A stretch of 49,325 bases of DNA, taken from NCBI GenBank assembly GCA_051000755.1, contig JBPCNZ010000157.1:1-49325 (forward strand). The letters run 5' to 3'. The translations under genes were made by a program, and so were the position numbers. Under the pieces are notes generated by a model that was given only the letters and a program-made list of their open reading frames with translations, was not told the DNA's origin and did no database searches. Shown piece by piece: positions 47,931-49,325 of the stretch (position 1 is the stretch's first letter; the number at the start of each line of letters is the position of its first letter). Origin of the DNA: JALZAH01 sp051000755. Lineage in GTDB: Bacteria > Actinomycetota > Acidimicrobiia > Acidimicrobiales > Palsa-688.

Positions 47931-47936
47931 ACGGTA
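47931..47936 (-). promoter_or_regulatory. Predicted leaderless -10 element (TACCGT) of cofD
   Basis: TACCGT on the minus strand ends 6 bases before GTG 47924. This supports that start over the ATG at 47951. Confidence 0.4.
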
Positions 47937-47950
47937 CCGTCTGGCGTCCA

Positions 47951-48011
47951 TGACCCTGTGCTGCCCGTGACCCTGTGCTGCCCAGTGACTTCCGGCGCCC
48001 AGGGGTCACTG
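47951..48011. repeat. 17-base tandem repeat and inverted GTGAC motifs between cofD and the glycosyltransferase
   Basis: TGACCCTGTGCTGCCC occurs twice (47951-47966 and 47968-47983). It is followed by CAGTGAC (47983-47989) and its inverted copy GTCACTG (48005-48011). These repeated GTGAC half-sites occupy the divergent gap and look like a multi-site operator. Confidence 0.5.
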
Positions 48012-48016
48012 CGCCC

Positions 48017-49123
48017 ATGAGCCCCGTCGTCGGGATCGACGCCACCCCGCTGCTCGGTCCCCGTACCGGTGTGGGTGTCTTCGTCGACGGGCTGCTCTCG
48101 ACGTTGGTCGGCCGTCCGGGTCTGACCCTGCGGGCCTACGGGCTGACCGCCCGGGGGTTCCGGCGCCTCGGCACCCTGCTGCCCCCCGGTGTGGCCCTCC
48201 GGCGGCTGCCGTTGCCCGCCGGCGTCGCTCTGCGGACGTGGGCCGCCGCCGACCTCCCGACCATCGAGACCTGGTCGGGGCGGGTGGATGTGGTGCACGG
48301 CACCAACTTCGTGGTGCCGCCGAGCCGCCGGGCGACCCGGCTGGTCTCCGTCCACGACCTGACGTCGCTGCACTTCCCGGAGCTGTGCACCCCCGCGGCC
48401 CGGCGCTACCCCGATCTGGTTCGCCGCGCCGTGGGCCAGGGGGCGTGGGTCCACGCCGTCTCCGAGTCGGTGGCGTCGGAGACCGTGGCCCATCTGGGGG
48501 CCGACCCCGCCCGGATGCGGGTCATCTACTCCGGGGCGCCCCAGCCTTCTCCGGAGCCCAACCCCGCCCGCCGGTCAGGAGGCCGGCCCTACATCCTGGC
48601 CCTGGGGACGGTGGAGCCCCGTAAGAACCTCCCCGCCCTGGTCGCGGCCTTCGACCGGATCGCCGACGATCACCCCGACCTCGACCTCCGCATCGCCGGT
48701 CCGCCCGGCTGGGGCGACGAAGCGCTGGCCCGAGCCGTCGATGCCGCCCATCACGGGGGCCGCGTCGCCCGTCTGGGCTGGGTGCCCGATCCGGCCGAGG
48801 AACTGGCTGGCGCCGCGGTCGTCGCCTACCCGTCACTGTACGAGGGGTTCGGCTTCCCGCCCCTCGAGGCCATGGCCGCGGGGGTCCCGGTGGTGGCGAC
48901 GTCTGTGGCCGCCCTGCCCGAGGTCCTCGGCGATGCCGCCCTCCTCGTGGCCCCCGGCGACATCGACGCCCTGGCCGCCGCCCTGGGTCGGGTTCTCGCC
49001 GACGATGTCCTGCGGGCCACGCTCATCGCGGCCGGCCGGGCCCGGGTCGGGCGCTACCGCTGGGAGCTCACCGGGGAGCATTTCGCCCGGCTCTACACGC
49101 AACTGGCCGCGATCCGTCGGTAG
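48017..49123 (+). CDS. GT4-family glycosyltransferase
   Basis: The 368-residue GT-B enzyme has GIDATPLLGPRTGVGVFVDGLL at the N-terminus, VDVVHGTNFVVPP, VSVHDLTSLHFPEL and HAVSESVASE. The C-terminal nucleotide-sugar domain has ALGTVEPRKNLPALV, LRIAGPPGWGDE, AYPSLYEGFGFPPLEAMAAGVPVV with the conserved Glu pair, and ALPEVLGDAALLVAP. It resembles mannosyl- or rhamnosyltransferases of cell-wall glycan synthesis. Donor and acceptor cannot be assigned. It is divergent from cofD, and ATG 48017 directly precedes the fold. Confidence 0.88.
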   Translation: MSPVVGIDATPLLGPRTGVGVFVDGLLSTLVGRPGLTLRAYGLTARGFRRLGTLLPPGVALRRLPLPAGVALRTWAAADLPTIETWSGRVDVVHGTNFVVPPSRRATRLVSVHDLTSLHFPELCTPAARRYPDLVRRAVGQGAWVHAVSESVASETVAHLGADPARMRVIYSGAPQPSPEPNPARRSGGRPYILALGTVEPRKNLPALVAAFDRIADDHPDLDLRIAGPPGWGDEALARAVDAAHHGGRVARLGWVPDPAEELAGAAVVAYPSLYEGFGFPPLEAMAAGVPVVATSVAALPEVLGDAALLVAPGDIDALAAALGRVLADDVLRATLIAAGRARVGRYRWELTGEHFARLYTQLAAIRR

Positions 49124-49142
49124 CACCCGGCACGAGATGGGC

Positions 49143-49193
49143 GTCAGCGGGGGAGCCGCCCCGAACGAGGCCCCGGTGTCAGCGGGGGAGCCG
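49143..49193. repeat. Direct repeat of 16 bases near the right edge
   Basis: GTCAGCGGGGGAGCCG occurs at 49143-49158 and 49178-49193. On the minus strand each copy encodes the same ending, RLPR then TGA, but in different frames (35-base period). A short duplication of a gene's 3' end would explain this. Confidence 0.6.
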
Positions 49194-49325
49194 GTAGCGC
49201 CGCCCGCCGGCGGCGACGGCGTCGAAGACGGCCAGGAAATCGCCCGGCCCCGACGAGCGCAGGCGGGGGCCGGCCCGGCGCGACGGTGTGGTCGAACCCG
49301 AAGAGGCCAAAAACGCGAGCAAGAC
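49179..49325 (-). CDS. Possible 3' end of a minus-strand gene entering from the right edge
   Basis: A frame open to the window edge reads about 48 residues and ends GDFLAVFDAVAAGGRRYRLPR before a TGA (49179-49181). The composition fits coding sequence, but the fragment is too short to identify. Another minus-strand frame remains open to the second repeat copy (stop about 49144), so the true frame is uncertain. Confidence 0.3.
   Translation of the reverse strand, partial: VLLAFLASSGSTTPSRRAGPRLRSSGPGDFLAVFDAVAAGGRRYRLPR

Noticed and set aside
47925..47951. ATG 47951 as the cofD start
   Set aside because: GTG 47924 aligns with the family start and has TACCGT 6 bases upstream; the nine extra residues would lie over the promoter.
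1..49325. tRNA, rRNA, CRISPR arrays, transposases, phage or defence systems
   Set aside because: None was recognised on either strand; the gaps are short and all larger frames are housekeeping, catabolic or glycan genes.

Overview
The window is high-GC throughout (about 70% by eye), densely coded, and rich in GTG starts and 4-base stop/start overlaps (ATGA, GTGA). This is an actinobacterial chromosome segment. Coenzyme F420 genes (cofD, cofE), a mycobacterial-type SerC, an LpdA-type flavoprotein, an AccA/AccD/CitE/MaoC catabolic operon and a WbbL-like rhamnosyltransferase point to Actinomycetota. Acidimicrobiia is my guess at class level; that is inference. No rRNA, tRNA, CRISPR array, prophage or insertion sequence was found.

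Layout. 1-1.9 kb: an ABC exporter (permease cut by the left edge, plus ATPase). 1.9-4.4 kb: a secreted clan GH-A glycosidase with beta-repeat domains on the minus strand, split by an apparent one-base frameshift, followed by a structured, AT-richer gap. 4.8-8.7 kb: serC, a class I aminotransferase and serA (serine synthesis). 8.7-12.2 kb: a small anchored protein, leuD and leuC, with a divergent IclR regulator of the NdgR/LtbR kind. 12.1-21.1 kb: an alpha/beta hydrolase, a 36-codon small ORF with a perfect ribosome site, an acyl-CoA dehydrogenase and an acyl-CoA synthetase. These converge on a MaoC hydratase / carboxyltransferase / CitE-like lyase / biotin carboxylase operon. Together they look like a branched-chain (leucine-type) acyl-CoA degradation locus. 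21.1-27.1 kb: a second IclR gene, two similar palindromes, a strong promoter, and an overlapping three-gene operon for stepwise N-demethylation, probably glycine betaine to glycine.

27.2-36.9 kb: an unknown helical protein, a sirtuin, a nitroreductase, a rhodanese-MoeB protein behind a tiny leaderless leader ORF, a lipoprotein, a methylmalonyl-CoA mutase catalytic chain without a B12 domain, an LpdA-like reductase, and a biotin-carboxylase chain head-to-head with birA. 37.0-49.1 kb: nucleotide-sugar and glycan genes (rmlA, rmlB, rmlD, ugd, UDP-xylose synthase, WbbL-like GT2, an unknown anchored protein, a mannose-1-phosphate guanylyltransferase-like gene, an epimerase with an altered active site), then cofE/cofD and a GT4 glycosyltransferase. 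The lpdA, accA, birA, rmlD, wbbL, manB and fbiA/fbiB set resembles, from memory, one stretch of the Mycobacterium tuberculosis chromosome.

Two window-wide patterns stand out. First, about ten transcription-unit starts have a TANNNT hexamer ending only 6-8 bases before the start codon, which implies leaderless mRNAs. Second, two unrelated divergent pairs (serC/aminotransferase and accA/birA) each have exactly 9 bases between their start codons, and each has a palindrome covering the plus-strand ATG. The best candidates for new biology are the 36-codon ORF at 13194, the dual-operator demethylation switch, the moeZ leader ORF and the epimerase with His in place of the catalytic Tyr. I see no clearly novel multi-gene defence or mobile system.
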